Origin: Hahella sp.
Lineage (GTDB): Bacteria; Pseudomonadota; Gammaproteobacteria; Pseudomonadales; Oleiphilaceae
Length of the DNA: 64,000 bases
Assembly: GCA_028280065.1 (NCBI GenBank)
Contig: JANQMN010000008.1
Span: 36,445 to 100,444, forward strand
Direction: 5' to 3'
A model generated the notes under the pieces. It ran no database searches. It had not been told where the DNA came from and saw nothing but the letters and a program-made list of their open reading frames with translations. Shown here piece after piece: positions 26,462 through 35,202 of the stretch. Within the stretch, counting starts at the first letter, position 1, and each line of letters begins with the position of its first letter. The position numbers and the translations under genes were made by a program.

Positions 26462-27351
26462 TGCGGCAACTTGTTCCTGCTTTTCTAACATTGACTATGG
26501 CCGTCGGTTGTATGTCAGGACCTAGCAAGTATGTTGATCCGGCAAACTTCGGTTACAAGGGGGATACGCCTACGCCAATTGATACGCCTGTCACCATTGA
26601 GTTCACGCCTGCCCGAGCCTGGACCATGCGTTATACCAAATCTTGGTCTGGCGAAGTGATCATATCAATGCAGTATGCAGGCCGGCAGGTGAGTGGCTAC
26701 GCATATGACTTTGCCGCCAAATCGTCGGATGCGGGATCGGTGAAAGCCAAGGCAACCATTGCTACGGATGGGCAATTTCTGGGTTTAGGCGATTTTCGAG
26801 TCGATTACATTAAGGAAGAAGGCCTCGATGAAGCTGCGCTCAAAGTATTGGAATCCGAGCTACAGCTCGAGCTGGAGCAGCTTTCCGATGAACAACCCAG
26901 GCGTTTTTGGTTGGACACCCCCTGGTTGTCCGGGACGACGGTCGATGTCAGCGACTATATGAAAGACCAGGCACAAGGGTATCTTGAAGAAATTCAAGAA
27001 GAGGAACCCGGCTATTCCGCAACGCTGTTTGGTAAGGGTGAAGTCATCGCTGTCGGATTGGTGGATTATCTCGATCGTAAAGGATTGTTATTCAAGCATG
27101 CGGGCCAATTTGGCGTCACAGGTGAAAAGTGGGATGTAAAGGTCATCGAATCCGGCTTCACTATCGTGGATATGGCCACCGGGTATGAACTCAAATATGC
27201 CGAGCAACAAAGCGTCTATTATGGCGGCAAGGTGGAACGCTACGATTTTTCCCGGGAAATGACCGAGTTGGTAGACCTGAACACTGCCAAATCCAGCAAG
27301 GGGCTCATGGCGTCCATCCAATCGTTGATAATATTTGGCAGTAGAAATTAA
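26461..27351 (+). CDS. Hypothetical lipoprotein, coupled to the preceding gene
   Basis: This 296-aa protein has a short signal peptide with lipobox AVGC (Cys17). The mature domain begins MSGPSKYVDPANFGYKGD and includes an acidic helix (residues about 120-145, ESELQLELEQLSDEQ). Two similar beta-hairpin units follow. The start overlaps the upstream stop by one base. The stop codon lies in the loop of a perfect 12-bp stem-loop. I do not recognise a family; an outer-membrane-attached role is inferred from the lipobox. Confidence 0.7.
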   Translation: MRQLVPAFLTLTMAVGCMSGPSKYVDPANFGYKGDTPTPIDTPVTIEFTPARAWTMRYTKSWSGEVIISMQYAGRQVSGYAYDFAAKSSDAGSVKAKATIATDGQFLGLGDFRVDYIKEEGLDEAALKVLESELQLELEQLSDEQPRRFWLDTPWLSGTTVDVSDYMKDQAQGYLEEIQEEEPGYSATLFGKGEVIAVGLVDYLDRKGLLFKHAGQFGVTGEKWDVKVIESGFTIVDMATGYELKYAEQQSVYYGGKVERYDFSREMTELVDLNTAKSSKGLMASIQSLIIFGSRN

Positions 27352-27369
27352 CTGGATTTCTACTGCCTT
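27337..27369 (+). terminator. Perfect 12-bp stem-loop containing the stop codon in its loop
   Basis: GGCAGTAGAAAT (27337-27348) pairs perfectly with ATTTCTACTGCC (27356-27367). The 7-nt loop begins with the TAA stop of the lipoprotein gene. Only two T residues follow. It sits between convergent genes and may work as a bidirectional terminator or an mRNA stabiliser. Confidence 0.6.
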
Positions 27370-27417
27370 GGATGGCGCGTGAAGCTGGGACGGGCAAGTT
27401 TATCCTGTTATGACCCT

Positions 27418-28659
27418 TTATGCGCGACGTTTGCGAAAGGCGTAAACTCCAGCGCCGGCCATCGTTTTCGCAAAAGCCATCCACTCACTCATATTGGGAT
27501 CCGGCGATTTTTTATCCGCCATGCGCCACAACTGAAATTCGTACCAGGTAATATCTAGCATTGCCATTTTATCAACCGCTTTTACACCGGTCGTTAGCGG
27601 TTTCAGGTTGATTTCATACCTTGGGTTTTTAATCGCGTTATTTGGCAAGTCGGGGTCCACCGCCACCGGGCGGGCCAATCCTACAAAATCACATGCGCCG
27701 CTTTGCAGTGCTTCCGTCATGCCCTGGGCCGAGCGGAACCCGCCGGTAACCACCAAAGGCGTGTCAGTGGTTTTGCGGACCGCTTCGGCATAGTCCAGGA
27801 AATAAGCCTCGCGCTTGCGGGTGCTTTCCTTTTGCGTATGCCCCACCATGGCTGGCGCTTCATAGGTACCGCCGGATATTTCGATCAGGTCAATGCCTTC
27901 TTCTCCCAGCCGCTGGACAACCGCCATGGATTCTTCTTCGGAAAAGCCGTCTTTCATAAAATCGGCGGAATTCAATTTGATGCCTACCGGAAAGTCATTA
28001 CCAACCGCTTTTCGAATGGCGCGATAGACTTGGATGACAAATCGCATACGGTTTTCGGCAGTTCCACCCCATTTGTCGGTGCGCTGATTATGGCCGGCCG
28101 ATAGAAACTGACTGACCAGGTAACCATGGGCGCCATGAATTTGTACGCCGGTAAATCCGGCTGCTTTGGCTAGCCGTGCAGCAGTCGCAAACTTGTCGAT
28201 AATGCCAATAATTTCGTGTTCTTCCAGCGCTCGTGGCTTGTTAAAGCCTTTCTCCAAGCCGCGTTTAAGGGCGATGGCAGATGGGGCGACCGGCTCTTTG
28301 GAAATAAAGTTGGGAATTTGCTTGCCGGGGTGGTTTAACTGCGCCCAAAGATGCGCGCCGTTTTCGGTTCCGGCTTTAGTCCATGTTTTAAACTTCTCAA
28401 GGTCACTGGTTTCGTCCAGTACCACATTCTTGGGCTCACCAAGTGCCTTGCGATCAATCATGATGTTACCGGACATCATTAGCCCAATGCCACCTTCCGC
28501 CCAGCGCCGGTACAAGTTGGCAAGCCCCTTGGTGGGGTTGTGCCGGCGATCCCCAAGCTGTTCGCTCATGGCCGATTTAAACAGGCGGTTCTTGATTTGG
28601 GTGCCATTGTTAAGGGTGAAGTTGGAATCAAGGCCCAGTTGTGGTTTCTGCGAGTTCAT
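27418..28659 (-). CDS. Old-yellow-enzyme family NADH:flavin oxidoreductase
   Basis: This 413-aa FMN enzyme reduces activated C=C bonds such as enals, enones and nitro compounds. The TIM-barrel signature includes GFTGVQIHGAHGYLVSQFLS and NQRTDKWGGTAENRMRF, with LIEISGGTYEAP and the phosphate-binding LVVTGGFRSAQ towards the C-terminus. A TetR gene lies upstream on the same strand, and both genes have the same operator-like site. This parallels the nemR-nemA arrangement of E. coli, so induction by electrophiles is likely. Confidence 0.88.
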   Translation of the reverse strand: MNSQKPQLGLDSNFTLNNGTQIKNRLFKSAMSEQLGDRRHNPTKGLANLYRRWAEGGIGLMMSGNIMIDRKALGEPKNVVLDETSDLEKFKTWTKAGTENGAHLWAQLNHPGKQIPNFISKEPVAPSAIALKRGLEKGFNKPRALEEHEIIGIIDKFATAARLAKAAGFTGVQIHGAHGYLVSQFLSAGHNQRTDKWGGTAENRMRFVIQVYRAIRKAVGNDFPVGIKLNSADFMKDGFSEEESMAVVQRLGEEGIDLIEISGGTYEAPAMVGHTQKESTRKREAYFLDYAEAVRKTTDTPLVVTGGFRSAQGMTEALQSGACDFVGLARPVAVDPDLPNNAIKNPRYEINLKPLTTGVKAVDKMAMLDITWYEFQLWRMADKKSPDPNMSEWMAFAKTMAGAGVYAFRKRRA

Positions 28660-28685
28660 CTTTGTCTCCCGAAATTTGTTTATTA

Positions 28686-28699
28686 GACCGGTCGTATTA
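28686..28699. promoter_or_regulatory. Putative TetR operator upstream of the OYE gene
   Basis: GACCGGTCGTATTA lies 27 bp upstream of the oxidoreductase ATG and contains the palindrome GACCGGTC. The same 14-mer with one mismatch occurs on the opposite strand just upstream of the TetR gene (29374-29387). Confidence 0.6.
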
Positions 28700-28710
28700 A
28701 ATTAACTTGT

Positions 28711-28738
28711 AAAAAACGGCAGTCCTTTAAACCTGCCG
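28711..28738 (-). terminator. Rho-independent terminator of the TetR gene
   Basis: Read on the minus strand, CGGCAG and CTGCCG form a stem followed directly by six T residues. The OYE gene therefore needs its own promoter between here and 28660. Confidence 0.75.
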
Positions 28739-28759
28739 CGAGATGTTCGTATAGTGGCG

Positions 28760-29365
28760 CTATTGTCCGCCTGGTTTGAGTATTTGATTCAGCAACAGAT
28801 TAATCATTTTCTCCGGGGCTTGAATCGTGCCTTCCATTTTCATTCGAATAAGCGACCCCTCCCAAGTACTCCAAAGCAGTTCAGCGATGTCCCTGGCAGG
28901 CAAGTCCATGCGGATGCTATTTTCTTTCTGGGCTTGTTCAATCAGGCGGCTGATGCGATTCAGCCAGTCTTCCACCCCTAATTGCATTGCCTTTTGGCAT
29001 AGCGTAAAGCTGTTGCCGATTTCCGCAGCGATGCTGCCAATTAAACAGCCCTGCTGACCTGCTTCGTCGGCGAATTTTGCCAGCATGAACTGGTAAATGG
29101 TTTTAAGCTGATCCATAGCCGGCAGAGTGGATTGCGCGACAAATTTGTCAAAGGTGGCCAGGGATTGACGGTTGTATTCCTCGATAATGACGCCGACAAA
29201 GGCTTCCTTGCTATCGAAGTAATTGTAAAAAGATCCTTTAGGTACCTTTACCGCATCCAGTATCTGTTTGATGCCGGTGCCATGATAGCCTTGGGTAGCC
29301 AACTGCTGCATGCCTTCGGCAATAAGGGCTTCACGGGTGATTTCCGATTTCTTTAACTTAGTCAT
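28760..29365 (-). CDS. TetR-family transcriptional regulator
   Basis: This 201-aa protein has an N-terminal TetR helix-turn-helix (GTGIKQILDAVKVPKGSFYNYFDSKEAF, residues about 30-57). The helical ligand domain contains two cysteines (QQGCLIG and FTLCQKA). Regulators of the NemR/AcuR type sense reactive electrophiles by cysteines in similar places, so redox or electrophile sensing is plausible. Its likely targets are itself and the adjacent oxidoreductase gene, which share an operator-like 14-mer. Confidence 0.9.
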   Translation of the reverse strand: MTKLKKSEITREALIAEGMQQLATQGYHGTGIKQILDAVKVPKGSFYNYFDSKEAFVGVIIEEYNRQSLATFDKFVAQSTLPAMDQLKTIYQFMLAKFADEAGQQGCLIGSIAAEIGNSFTLCQKAMQLGVEDWLNRISRLIEQAQKENSIRMDLPARDIAELLWSTWEGSLIRMKMEGTIQAPEKMINLLLNQILKPGGQ

Positions 29366-29373
29366 GCGGCGAA

Positions 29374-29387
29374 TAATACGACCAGTC
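29374..29387. promoter_or_regulatory. Putative TetR operator upstream of the TetR gene
   Basis: TAATACGACCAGTC here is the reverse complement of GACTGGTCGTATTA, a 13/14 match to the site before the OYE gene. It also contains the inverted repeat ACGAC-CA-GTCGT and lies 9 bp upstream of the TetR start, consistent with autorepression. Confidence 0.6.
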
Positions 29388-29469
29388 GTCTACTTTTTCA
29401 ATAAGAAGTTATAAAAGACATGTAAATTTTACATTTCCCCTCACCGTAGACTAATGAGTGAGAGCTAGT

Positions 29470-29579
29470 ATGGCACATGGATGTGCCATCAAAATCAGCA
29501 ACGTAAGTTGTTGAATTTGAGAGGATCGAAATTCCGCAAAATTTTGATCCGACTCTGCGAAACACCATGGATGGCGTTT
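29470..29579. repeat. Cluster of REP-like hairpins
   Basis: Three palindromes fill 110 bp: ATGGCACAT-GG-ATGTGCCAT (29470-29489, perfect 9-bp stem), an imperfect GGATC...GATCC stem (29523-29550) and AAACACCAT-GG-ATGGCGTTT (29560-29579, one mismatch). The first and third share a CATGGATG head with the same GG turn, as in repetitive extragenic palindromes. They sit after the end of the exporter operon. Confidence 0.55.
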
Positions 29580-29599
29580 CAGGATGAAGACTAGTTAAG

Positions 29600-31345
29600 C
29601 TAGTCTCCCATAAAGGGATCTGCGGTCTGTTGCAGTTCATACATATGCTTGTATAACCCCTCCTCCAGCATAAGATTTCGATGGGTGCCGCGTTGTCGAA
29701 TCTGGCCTTGATGCAGTACCACCAGTTCATCGGCGGTCTGTACCGTGCTTAGTCGGTGGGCGATCACCAGGAGGGTGATCTTACCGCGAAGCAGCATCAG
29801 TGACTGCTGGATCAATGCCTCTGTATGGCTGTCGATATTGGCCGTGGCTTCATCGAGAATTAAAACTGAGGGTCTTCTCGCCAGCGTGCGGGCCAGACTG
29901 AGTAATTGCCGCTGCCCGGTACTGAGATTGCCACCCCGCTCGGTCAGAACGGTTTGGTAACCGTCCGGCTTGCGCAGCACTGCTTCGTGCAATTGCGCTT
30001 GGCGGGCAGCCTGTTCGATTTCATCTGCACTCAATTCCAGCTCCAAGCGGATATTATCCGCGATGGTTCCGCTGAAGATAAAGGGATCTTGCTGCACGTA
30101 ACCGATCCGCCGGGTGCGTTCCGCCGCGGGTATTTCGCTAAGGTCCATATCTCCCAGCCGAATTTGGCCATGTTGTAGAGGATAGAAACTCATCAGTAGC
30201 GACATTAAGGTGCTTTTTCCCGAACCGGTATGCCCGACAATACCGACAAAAGCGCCTTCCGGGATGTCCAGGTGTATATCCTGTAGTACGTCCTTGCGCT
30301 GATCGTAGCTAAATCGCTCGATGGCAAATGCGATCCGGTTGGTTGGGGGAGCCAGGGGCTTGGATACCATTGGCGTCGGTGTTTCATCCATGACCGCAAA
30401 AACCCGGCTGGCCGAGACCAGCGCCTGCTGCGACATATTGAGCTTGGAAGTCATGTCGATTAAGGGTTCGGTGATATTGCCCAGATAATTGATAAAGGCA
30501 TAGATGACGCCGATCTGAACCGTTTCCTCGGCGGACAGGCTAGCCAATCCAAATCCCAGCAACAGCGCGGCAAGCAGCATGATATAGATGAAGTCGACCA
30601 AGGCGCGCAACATGAAACCGTCAATAATGATATTGCGGACCTTTGCCCGGTAATGCAGTTGATTCGTCTTGGAAAACCGCTGGGTGAAGCGTTGCTGCTG
30701 ATTCATCAATTGGATCACGGCCATGCCCTGAATACTCTCGTTGAGATTGGCATTGATATCGCTCAGCAAATTGCGAACCTGCTGGAAAACCGGCGTCGAA
30801 ATGCGCTGGTAGAGCCACATGATAAACAGCACGGTAGGAACGAGCACCGCGCAAATCAGCATGAGTTTTACATCCAACACCGCCATGGCGACCAAAATCC
30901 CCAGGACCCGGATACCGTTTTGGATAAAGGTGGAGATAACGTTCACATAGAGATCTTTAATCGCTTCCGTATCGTTGGTCATGCGGCTAATCAAGCTGCC
31001 GGTAGGCGTGATATCGAAGTAGGCCATCGGCAACCGCTGGACATGGGCAAAGATCTCTTCGCGAATGGTTTGCACCACATTGAGAGCAACCCGATTAAAT
31101 CGTAGGGCCTGCATAAAAAAGGTTTTCGCGCCAACCAGCTGGGCCGCGATATAGGCGATCACCAACAGCAGAATCTCGTTAAATACCCAATGGCCAGGCG
31201 TCAGGTATTCGTCAATGAAAACTTTGATCAGATAAGGGCCGATAACGCTGGCCGATGTTGCCACAATTAGAAGCAGCAGCGCTTCGATCAGGATTTTTCG
31301 ATACTGCAGGGAGTAGCTGATCAGCCGCAGGAAGGTCGCTTTCAT
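29600..31345 (-). CDS. mdlB: ABC exporter half-transporter, MdlB-like
   Basis: This 581-aa protein has a six-helix exporter transmembrane domain (about residues 1-310) followed by an ATPase domain. The ATPase has Walker A GHTGSGKST, signature LSTGQRQLLSLARTL, Walker B LILDEATA and switch His in IAHRLS. Segments such as MTNDTEAIKDLYVNV and INYLGNITEPLIDMT match E. coli MdlB. Its ATG overlaps the stop of the upstream partner (ATGA), so the pair forms a heterodimer made from one mRNA. The substrate is unknown; multidrug or lipid export is inferred from the family. Confidence 0.85.
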   Translation of the reverse strand: MKATFLRLISYSLQYRKILIEALLLLIVATSASVIGPYLIKVFIDEYLTPGHWVFNEILLLVIAYIAAQLVGAKTFFMQALRFNRVALNVVQTIREEIFAHVQRLPMAYFDITPTGSLISRMTNDTEAIKDLYVNVISTFIQNGIRVLGILVAMAVLDVKLMLICAVLVPTVLFIMWLYQRISTPVFQQVRNLLSDINANLNESIQGMAVIQLMNQQQRFTQRFSKTNQLHYRAKVRNIIIDGFMLRALVDFIYIMLLAALLLGFGLASLSAEETVQIGVIYAFINYLGNITEPLIDMTSKLNMSQQALVSASRVFAVMDETPTPMVSKPLAPPTNRIAFAIERFSYDQRKDVLQDIHLDIPEGAFVGIVGHTGSGKSTLMSLLMSFYPLQHGQIRLGDMDLSEIPAAERTRRIGYVQQDPFIFSGTIADNIRLELELSADEIEQAARQAQLHEAVLRKPDGYQTVLTERGGNLSTGQRQLLSLARTLARRPSVLILDEATANIDSHTEALIQQSLMLLRGKITLLVIAHRLSTVQTADELVVLHQGQIRQRGTHRNLMLEEGLYKHMYELQQTADPFMGD

Positions 31346-33087
31346 CGGCCTTCCTCCACTGCCCGTTCCAACTGCTGATAATCGTACATCTGACGATACC
31401 AGCCTTGGGCTTGCAGTAGTGACCTATGGGTACCGTTCTCCACCGTTTCACCATGTTGCAAGACAATGATTTGATCTGCTTTTTCGATGGCGGTTAGGCG
31501 ATGGCAAACGATGATGGTGGTCTTTTCAGCGCGGTTATCACGCAAATGTTCCAGAATCTTTTGCTCGGTACGGACATCAACGGCAGATAGGGCGTCATCT
31601 AAAATCAAGATGGGCGCATCTTGCAACAGTGCTCTGGCAATGGCGATACGTTGCTTTTGACCACCGGAAAGGGTAATGCCCCGCTCTCCCACCATGGTCT
31701 GATAAGCATCCGGAAAGCGCATGATATCATCGTGGACTTCGGCGATCCTCGCGACCGCTTCAATCTCTGCCAGGCTCGCATCCGGCTTGGCGAGGGCGAT
31801 ATTTTCGGCAACGCTGGCGGAAAACAAAAAGGGTGTTTGCGGCACCATGACAAGGTGCCTACGCAAATTGTGCAGAGAAAAATCGGCGAGTTGCTTTCCT
31901 CCCAGACGAATGTCGGTGTCAGGGCTCTCTTCGTGGCGCAATAGAATATTGAGTAGCGTGGTCTTGCCGGCACCGGTATGGCCGACGATGCCGAGAGTTT
32001 GCCCGATGCTTACTTGGATAGCGATATCTTTCAGCACCAGCGGTGATTGCACATCGTATTTGAATTGCCGGATAGTGATAGCGAGCGAGGGTTCGACCTT
32101 GTCTTCATAAGTACCCTGGTCGGCAATGAGAGGGCGAATTTCAAATAGCTCCTCAAGACGCCGGTAAGCTGCCTGGCCGCGCTCGACAAGGTTCAGGAGC
32201 CAACCGACGGCAAACATCGGCCAGATCATGTAACCCAAATACAGGGTAAAGCTGGTCAACTCACCCAAGGTCAATTGTCCGTGGTAAATCAGCCAGGAGC
32301 CACCCACCACGCTCATGAAAAAAGACATGCCAATGGCGAGCTGAATGGCCGGATCATATTTGCTATCGGTGGTGGCCACGCGTTGGTTGGCTTCATTGGC
32401 AGCCGCGGCTATGTGATTAAAATCTTCCTGCTCAACGGCCTCCCGGCCAAATGCGCGGGTTACCCGAATCCCGGAAAGGCTTTCCTGGACATCATCGTTG
32501 AGGTCGCTAAAACGGGCTTGGGCATCCCGAAAGGAAATATGCAGCTCTTTGCCGAATCGCCACATAAAGAAGCCGACTATCGGCCAGGGGATCAAGGCGA
32601 AGAGCGTTAAGGGTAAGCTGAACTGGGTTGTGAGGATAATGAGCACGATCAAGCCGGTAAATGCGCCGTCAAACAATGCCAGAACCGCTTCCCCGGCCGT
32701 CATTTCGATTGCCTGAATGTCATTGGTGGCCCGCGCCATCAGGTCACCCGTATTGTGGCGTTGAAAGAAAGCAGGTGGTTGCGAGGTTAAATGCTGAAAC
32801 AGTTTCAGGCGCAATTGTCTCGCGAGGGTATAGCTGGCGCCAAAGAGCGCGACCCGCCACACGACGCGCAGTAGATAACTGAGAAAGGCGACCAGCGCAA
32901 TCCAACCAAGCAGCCGGAATAGCTGAGGCTGGGTTAAGGTGCCGTCCGCAATCGCATCGACCAGCGTGCCGGTCAGCCAAGGCGGCACCATCACCAACAA
33001 GCCGACACAGACGAGCGCCACTATGGCAATGCTGTAACGTGGCCATTCTTGGCGGAAAAACCAGACTAGTTTAAAAAATACTGACAC
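31342..33087 (-). CDS. mdlA: ABC exporter half-transporter, MdlA-like
   Basis: This protein of about 581 aa combines six transmembrane helices with an ATPase domain: Walker A GHTGAGKTT, signature LSGGQKQRIAIARAL, Walker B LILDDALSAVD. The opening WFFRQEWPRY, GDLMARATNDIQAIEM and LTSFTLYLGYMIWPM follow E. coli MdlA closely. LILDD, in place of LILDE, suggests a degenerate catalytic site, as is common in heterodimeric exporters. I chose GTG 33087, six bases after AAGGA; a TTG two codons earlier is possible. It is the first gene of the mdlAB pair. Confidence 0.85.
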   Translation of the reverse strand: MSVFFKLVWFFRQEWPRYSIAIVALVCVGLLVMVPPWLTGTLVDAIADGTLTQPQLFRLLGWIALVAFLSYLLRVVWRVALFGASYTLARQLRLKLFQHLTSQPPAFFQRHNTGDLMARATNDIQAIEMTAGEAVLALFDGAFTGLIVLIILTTQFSLPLTLFALIPWPIVGFFMWRFGKELHISFRDAQARFSDLNDDVQESLSGIRVTRAFGREAVEQEDFNHIAAAANEANQRVATTDSKYDPAIQLAIGMSFFMSVVGGSWLIYHGQLTLGELTSFTLYLGYMIWPMFAVGWLLNLVERGQAAYRRLEELFEIRPLIADQGTYEDKVEPSLAITIRQFKYDVQSPLVLKDIAIQVSIGQTLGIVGHTGAGKTTLLNILLRHEESPDTDIRLGGKQLADFSLHNLRRHLVMVPQTPFLFSASVAENIALAKPDASLAEIEAVARIAEVHDDIMRFPDAYQTMVGERGITLSGGQKQRIAIARALLQDAPILILDDALSAVDVRTEQKILEHLRDNRAEKTTIIVCHRLTAIEKADQIIVLQHGETVENGTHRSLLQAQGWYRQMYDYQQLERAVEEGR

Positions 33088-33213
33088 GCACAATCCTTAG
33101 CAGGCGCAAGGCGGGGAAGTTAGTTCTTATCGCTGTGCTTGGATAAAAATTTTGGACGGCTATTCTGCCACTCTTTGGGTCACTTGTCTTGCCGAGGAGG
33201 TCTACGGGGCAAC

Positions 33214-33969
33214 TTAGTTATCATCAAACTGATAATACTCAATCAGCCCGTATTTTTCATAGAGAGAGCGAACGGTTCCGTCTTCCAATAGCGCCTGCAA
33301 GCCTTCGTCCCAGAGCTTGGCCAGGTGTTCGCCGCGTTCGGATTGCTGAAAAATAACATACATCTTTATCCATTTTATGAAGAGCATTTCATAGGTCTGC
33401 GGGTCTAATTCCGGCTCGATCATTACCGCCGGTCCGATGTAATAGTCAAAGCGGTTGGCATCCATCAACCTCAAGGCGGTGTCCTGGTTGATCACTTCAT
33501 GAGTGTGGCGCAGGGGCGCATTCAGGTATTTGTCATAGGAATAGCCAAGCAGCCACATAACATTCTTGTTTTCCAGAGACTTTTCACCCTCCCAAACCAA
33601 ATGATCGCCGAGTTTGCGCACTGCGCTGATGTCATCGACAAAGAAATGCAGCTTTGGATAAATAACGTCATCTACCTCATTTGGGTAAACGCCCACGGCA
33701 ATATCGGCTTTGCGCCTTTGAACATTCAGAATACTGCGCTTATAAGGCATGATGCCATATTCCATTGCCATTTGATGGTGCCGATAGACTTCCCTGATAA
33801 TGTCGAAAAATAGCCCGGAGCCATCTGTTTCTGTAGAGTCTTCCCAACGCTCAGATACAACCTGTACCGTATCTACCGGCAAGTTTGCCTTAGTCCCGAG
33901 CGGCAACAGCATAAAGAATGCAAAGATCAAATAGAAGAAATGCGGTTTGTAGTCTGTTGATCGTTTCAA
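33214..33969 (-). CDS. Orphan periplasmic substrate-binding-like protein (SBP family 3 type)
   Basis: This 251-aa protein has a signal peptide (hydrophobic core about residues 11-24, cleavage near TKA-NL). Its two-lobe pattern matches bacterial extracellular solute-binding family 3: GLFFDIIREVYRHH, MPYKRSILNVQRRKADIAVG and a C-terminal LLEDGTVRSLYEKYGL. No permease or ATPase is adjacent. Such orphans are frequent in some gammaproteobacteria and may be sensors or decayed. It is one of three similar proteins in this window. Confidence 0.75.
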   Translation of the reverse strand: MKRSTDYKPHFFYLIFAFFMLLPLGTKANLPVDTVQVVSERWEDSTETDGSGLFFDIIREVYRHHQMAMEYGIMPYKRSILNVQRRKADIAVGVYPNEVDDVIYPKLHFFVDDISAVRKLGDHLVWEGEKSLENKNVMWLLGYSYDKYLNAPLRHTHEVINQDTALRLMDANRFDYYIGPAVMIEPELDPQTYEMLFIKWIKMYVIFQQSERGEHLAKLWDEGLQALLEDGTVRSLYEKYGLIEYYQFDDN

Positions 33970-34034
33970 TTTAGTTGACCATTTGCACTGCTAAACGGGC
34001 AAGTATGGTTGATTTTTAACCAGTATAGACATGT

Positions 34035-34997
34035 TTACGCATAATGCTGTTCCGACATCTCCGCACAGGTTTTTTTACAGCATTCCGGGCGGTATTTTTC
34101 CCACTCGGCAATGGAATAATGGGCCACCTTGTCCTTCAGCCATTTAACACCTGCATCCCGATCGTGTCTGGCATGCCAGCCAATAGCGACTTGCGACTCA
34201 CTGATTTCTACCGGGCAACGGGTGACAAACAGCTCGCCGGTCATCGCCGCTTTAGCAACGACCGTGCTGGCCACCACGGAAATCAGATTGGTTTCTCTTA
34301 ATAATGCAGGCACTGAAGAAAAGTTATTGACAGTCATCGCCACTCGGCGGCTCAAATTCATCTTACTCAGTTCATGATCCACGGTGCCGGTGGCATCGCC
34401 GGACAGGGATACGAGTAAATGGTCTGCCTGTAGGTAGCGTTCCAGCGTCAGTTCCTGTTGTGCCAATGGATTATGACGGCCCATGGCACTAAGATAATCT
34501 CCATAAAACAAGAGCTGCTTCCTGTCAGCGGAACGCATATCGTCGCTTATTCCAATAATCAGATCTGCTTCACCGTCAGCCAGAAGTCTTTGCGCCTTTT
34601 GTGGTGTGTAAGGGACAGTGTGAATGTCAATATGCGGCGCTTCACTTTCTATCAATTTGCGAAGCGGAGACCATACCATGTCCACCATGATGTCAGCAGC
34701 GGCGATTCGAAAGGTTCTGCGCGCCGTCGCCGGATCAAATTCCTGAGGGCTGACCGAATTCCGAATATCCAATAAAGGCTTACTAATTTGATTCCAGAGG
34801 CTTAGCGCCTGGGTGGTCGGCTTGATTCCCCGGCCTTCTTTAACGAACAGTGGATCGTTAAAGGCCTGGCGCATTCTGCTGACCGCGTTCGATACCGCCG
34901 GTTGGGTCATATTTAAAGACTCAGAGGCGCCACTGATGGAACCTTCCGTCATGATGGCGTCAAAAATGACGAGCAAGTTCAGGTCTAGCTGCTTCAT
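34035..34997 (-). CDS. LysR-family regulator divergent from the RND efflux operon
   Basis: This 320-aa protein has an N-terminal winged helix (QLDLNLLVIFDAIMTEGSIS, then ASESLNMTQPAVSNAVSRMR) and the LysR effector domain. The long N-terminal form DLNLLVIFDA resembles the NodD/LeuO/MexT branch. GGAG precedes ATG 34997. It is divergently transcribed from the adaptor-pump-channel genes, an arrangement like mexT-mexEF-oprN, so activation of that operon is likely. A palindrome at 35112-35131 is a candidate site. Confidence 0.9.
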   Translation of the reverse strand: MKQLDLNLLVIFDAIMTEGSISGASESLNMTQPAVSNAVSRMRQAFNDPLFVKEGRGIKPTTQALSLWNQISKPLLDIRNSVSPQEFDPATARRTFRIAAADIMVDMVWSPLRKLIESEAPHIDIHTVPYTPQKAQRLLADGEADLIIGISDDMRSADRKQLLFYGDYLSAMGRHNPLAQQELTLERYLQADHLLVSLSGDATGTVDHELSKMNLSRRVAMTVNNFSSVPALLRETNLISVVASTVVAKAAMTGELFVTRCPVEISESQVAIGWHARHDRDAGVKWLKDKVAHYSIAEWEKYRPECCKKTCAEMSEQHYA

Positions 34998-35111
34998 CTC
35001 CTGCCTCCGTATTTCTACATATATTTATTTTAGTGATGTGTTAAATACGAAATATAAATTAGAAAATATAGATTGGCAACTCCAAAATGCAGTCATTAGC
35101 AGACCGGAGTA

Positions 35112-35131
35112 ACTGACAGAACGCTGTCAGT
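35112..35131. promoter_or_regulatory. Palindrome upstream of the efflux operon
   Basis: ACTGACAG-AACG-CTGTCAGT is a perfect 8-bp inverted repeat, 72 bp before the adaptor ATG and 115 bp from the LysR start. It may be an operator in the divergent control region. It does not show a classical T-N11-A LysR box, so the binding protein is uncertain. Confidence 0.5.
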
Positions 35132-35202
35132 AGGGCTCAGGCATCATTCGAAATGCCGACCTGAAACCGGTTTGAAAATTGTGGAAATTGGAGGAGCTTG
35201 TC

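Noticed and set aside
29398..29730. A minus-strand open frame at the end of the exporter operon
   Set aside because: It overlaps the exporter's C-terminus in another frame and the hairpin cluster; the translation is Cys/Trp-rich and not protein-like.
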